A program made the position numbers and the translations under genes. Shown here in pieces: positions 61,343 through 64,000 of a DNA stretch of 64,000 bases. This DNA is from Trichopria drosophilae (lineage: Eukaryota > Arthropoda > Insecta > Hymenoptera > Diapriidae), in NCBI GenBank assembly GCA_030407085.1, contig CM059582.1, positions 161,254,001 through 161,318,000 on the forward strand, written 5' to 3'. How positions within the stretch are numbered: the first letter of the stretch is position 1; every line of letters starts with the position of its first letter. The notes below the pieces were generated by a model. It worked only from the letters and a program-made list of their open reading frames with translations. It was not told the origin of the DNA and searched no databases.

Positions 61343-62109
61343 TGAGCTTTTTGAACGGCGCTGGCATCAGCCTAAACTTGAACTTGGGCGCGGCCATTAC
61401 AACGGGCACGGCGCCGGTGACGACGCAACTCCTGGAGCACATCAAGCTGAACCTCCGCACGACCGGATTCTCGGAGCCGGCCGCCACCGAGATCCTGACG
61501 GCGATCGCCACCCTGGCCAAGTACAACATCCTGGGGATGGGGATCGGTATGCCGTCCAGCATGAATTACCTGGCGAACCCGATCGAGAGCACGACGACGG
61601 CGAACGGTTCGAACAACAATGGCGGCGTATTCGGTCCGATCGGTACGGTGCCGGCCCTTGGATCAACGTCGCCGACGCCCCGCACGACCCTCGGCAGATA
61701 CGAACCTTTCGATCCGTTCTCCCAGAACAACACAGCCGCCAGTGCCATTCATCTGAACAACAATTCGTTCGGCCTGGGGACGAACCAGTTATCACTCGTA
61801 AGTAAGAGTCCTGCTCAGGACGCCACCGACAAGGAAACGAAGAAAGTAGAAATAGAAATTGCCGAGGTTATTGTGGGAGCTATTCTGGGACCCAGCGGTC
61901 GTAACCTCATTGAGATTCAGCACCTAAGTGGCGCCAACATTCAGATATCTAAGAAGGGCATATTCGCCCCGGGTACCAGGAACCGCATCGTGACTATCAC
62001 GGGGTTCCCCACTGCGATTCACACTGCTCGGTACTTGATCGAGCAGCGGATTAACGAGGAGGAGACAAAACGAGCGCGTCACAACGCCATCAGCGGCATG
62101 ATTCATTGA
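61343..62109 (+). CDS. ps: pasilla coding exon 5: linker, KH3 and C-terminus
   Basis: This encodes residues 259-513 and the TGA stop. After VSFLNGAGISLNLNLG come a conserved helical segment (about 285-328), an Asn/Ser/Thr-rich low-complexity stretch (about 340-410), then KH3 (about 426-498) with GxxG loop GPSG at 441-444 and the conserved SKKGIFAPGTRNR signature. It ends with a basic tail, ETKRARHNAISGMIH. Third codon positions are very GC-rich in the first 400 bases, unlike exon 4, and open frames on the other strand here follow from that. An internal GTAAGTAAG (61798) resembles a splice donor. Confidence 0.95.
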
Positions 62110-63570
62110 TTCGGCACAACGCACCTCCCCTGTTCTACTTCTTCTTTCTCATCCTCATAACTCGACTCGTTTCGCATCTTCGTACGCCTCCTCCGAAAGC
62201 CCTCCCAAAAAGGGCAGCTAGCTCCATTCCAATCCGCACCACCTCCATTCTTTCCGACCTTTCAACCAAATGAAAACGCACGCACCATGCCATTCGTCGA
62301 CGACATACGCCAGCCCGATCATACCATTCTCTCTTGCTCTTGACTCTTTCTCTTTATCTCAGTATCACCCTTTATTGCGCCTGCATCGCTACATCACCGT
62401 TCATTCATCCATCACGGCTCGTTAACATTGATCTACTTTCTAAGATTCTTATATAAATATTACACGTTATATAAATAACTATTACGATTGTTCTGTGATA
62501 CACCACATTACGGGGCTTTATCACACATTCACGTCACACGTACGCGCGTCGCGCATATTCTTTCATTACACCGGAGCCAAATGCGAAATCTATCTAGTTG
62601 TATGGTATATAAGGTATTTTTCGGAACGGAATTGGAACGATTTCGTGAAAAACTCGCTCGGTGCGAACCAAGAAGAATTCGGTTACCGAGATTATCGAAG
62701 GAAAGTTATTCATCGTTTTTTTTAACTAATCGGTAATTGAATATTTTTAGTTATGCAATTGACTAACGATTAGTAACTTTTCTGAATAATTCGTAAGCGC
62801 GCTCTTAGTAAGTTGGGGGATCGGGGGACCGGCAACGAAGGTCGTCGTCGTCGGGGAGCTCGAGCACTGGAGGACATGGAAAGTTAACGGATCCTCGGGC
62901 ACGAAACGATCACTCGATAATACCAAAGATTTTATACCGGCGAATCGAAATCGAAGTCATTTCTGCGCGCGCTTAGATCGCTGGCTGGACCGGCTCTTTA
63001 TAAATACGCATCATTCCGCCAATTTCCGCTGTTAATCTTTTTTTTTTCAAGCATCGCCCAGAGTCACGTCTCGGGCGATTGTCCTCCCGACTACCAGGAA
63101 GTGACTCGCACCTAACCTCGATTGCAACTCATCTAATCAAATTTCGATTCGCTGGTATACGGAAGTTTCGTTGTCCGCGATCCGAACGACGGGGTATATT
63201 TTTTAAGCGACTGTCGCCGAGCTCCCGATTTTGGGTGTACTGCCCGCGCAAAAAAGTTGCTCGCGGATTTTTTTTACGGAATATAGAGCTAGAGTCGAGG
63301 TTATGAAGCAAAGATCCAAGCGTCGTCATGCGGATTTCCTCGAAATGGAACGCTCGAAGTTTTTATGTTTGTCCCAGGTGACCACAGGAAAATAGATATG
63401 AAAGCTTTCTTGTTTCGTCACCAGGGTCCGAAATGGCTCTCCGAGCGCTCCGTAAACGTTGCAACCGGATGTAATTGGTTATTTTACGTTGTACTTGGCG
63501 AGATAACAAGCCATCTCATGAAATCGGCGTACAATAACAAATTTTTAAACAATTTGTTAATAAAATTGAA
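62110..63570 (+). other. ps: 3' UTR of pasilla, end uncertain
   Basis: The region after the stop is GC-richer than the introns, has no convincing coding frame, and carries TCAT/CCAT clusters (62149-62158; 62401-62415). The first canonical AATAAA is at 63559-63564 and another is at 63634-63639, so a UTR of about 1.5 kb is plausible. Open frames at 62488-62736 and 63079-63329 lack protein character. Confidence 0.55.
63559..63564 (+). terminator. ps: Candidate poly(A) signal AATAAA
   Basis: AATAAA occurs in an AT-rich pocket (TTGTTAATAAAATTG) at the end of the GC-rich downstream region. A second AATAAA (63634-63639) follows 75 bases later. Either could end the ps transcript, but the window stops too soon to exclude later sites. 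Confidence 0.4.
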
Positions 63571-63639
63571 TTAAAATGAAACCAGATGGTTATTTTTTCA
63601 AATAGGATTAGGCATATTTTGGCGGTGGTTTTTAATAAA

Positions 63640-64000
63640 TTTAAAATCCGCATCGCGGCGCCATCTGTCGTTTAGCACGTCGATCCGTTACAATAATGAA
63701 TTTTCGTGGCGTACGTCTCGCCGTATCGTCATTCAAATAGATTTTTCGTTTGTTACGCACATTTCCAGTACGAGGATCGAACCTCGTAAACCATGCTCAT
63801 TTGCTTTCGCGTCTAGAAGGCCGAGGAGTTTTATCATCATTATGATTTTTTTTTTTTAATGTATAGGAATCTAACGAATTTTTGCCGCAAATCATTGTTG
63901 TGGGTAGGCAAAGTAGTAAGGGTGACGTGAATTTAGATAGGTAGCTCTAAGTAGATGGTAACCGATTCACTATGGGTACAACGGAGAGAAGTTTTAAAAG
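63640..64000. other. Downstream region, nothing assigned
   Basis: This is mixed-composition sequence with no supported gene. A tRNA-like GGTTCGATCC box on the minus strand (about 63773-63783) was considered and not accepted. Confidence 0.5.

Larger units (their letters stand above)
38490..62109 (+). other. ps: pasilla/NOVA gene, coding span of five exons
   Basis: Joining the five exons gives 1542 nt, 513 residues plus stop, with all phases consistent (exon ends in phase 1, 1, 0, 1). The protein has three KH domains in the NOVA arrangement: KH1 at about residues 44-119, KH2 at 142-212, and, after a long low-complexity linker, KH3 at about 426-498. NOVA/Pasilla proteins bind clustered YCAY in pre-mRNA in the nucleus and control alternative splicing; that is family knowledge. 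A basic pair of clusters (RKRP at 19-22, TKR at 32-34) near the N-terminus could serve as a bipartite nuclear signal. Alternative exons may exist, since only the simplest complete form is given. Confidence 0.95.

Noticed and set aside
61296..62124. Long open frames on the minus strand and in other plus frames across exon 5
   Set aside because: These are shadows of GC-rich third positions in the real pasilla exon; their translations are low-complexity Arg/Ser/Pro/Gly-rich.
63760..63840. tRNA-like sequence on the minus strand (GGTTCGATCC and a CTTCTAGA loop-like stretch)
   Set aside because: The T-arm cannot be folded with a seven-base loop and five proper pairs, and no D-arm or A box is present. 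At most it is a degenerate tRNA-derived fragment.

Overview
This window looks like insect nuclear DNA: AT-rich, intron-bearing, crowded with inverted-repeat DNA transposon remnants, and carrying an interstitial (TTAGG)n-type tract (47515-47570), the telomere unit of many insects. Composition and protein similarity would suit Hymenoptera, but that placement is inference. One gene can be reconstructed with confidence: the plus-strand orthologue of Drosophila pasilla (ps) / vertebrate NOVA, a three-KH-domain RNA-binding splicing regulator. Five coding exons (38490-38607, 53686-53832, 53913-54070, 56503-56854, 61343-62109) join in frame with GT-AG introns of about 15.1 kb, 80 bp, 2.4 kb and 4.5 kb. 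They give a complete 513-residue protein.

Layout. 1-37.7 kb: AT-rich, apparently intergenic DNA with only three or four weak coding candidates (minus strand 10772-11041, 15046-15240 and 19935-19990; plus strand 11620-11826) and many short inverted-repeat elements. From 33.9 to 37.7 kb it becomes very repeat-dense: copies of a CCATATTGGATCCGCCATTTT-type unit, a TTAA-flanked palindrome, a pogo-type MITE, and three tandem 261-bp units that stop where a CpG-rich island begins. 37.73-38.9 kb: CpG-rich promoter, ATG-free leader and first coding exon of ps. 38.6-53.7 kb: intron 1, full of MITEs, palindromes, LINE tails, a 3 x 340-bp tandem array, the telomere-like tract and a hammerhead-ribozyme-like core. 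53.7-62.1 kb: exons 2-5, with two TTAA-flanked long elements in intron 4 and a coiled-coil transposase-like fragment in intron 3. 62.1-64 kb: a long 3' UTR/downstream region with TCAT/CCAT clusters resembling the protein's own binding motif.

The most interesting non-coding signals are: (1) a full hammerhead ribozyme core (about 49979-50051) in the loop of an inverted-repeat element inside ps intron 1; (2) a set of TTAA-flanked, hairpin-like elements (35.5, 39.9, 57.9 and 59.8 kb), three of them inside ps introns, where they would fold as long hairpins in the pre-mRNA; (3) the abrupt junction between a YY1/Pho-motif-rich tandem repeat and the ps promoter. I see no CRISPR array, operon, rRNA or convincing tRNA.
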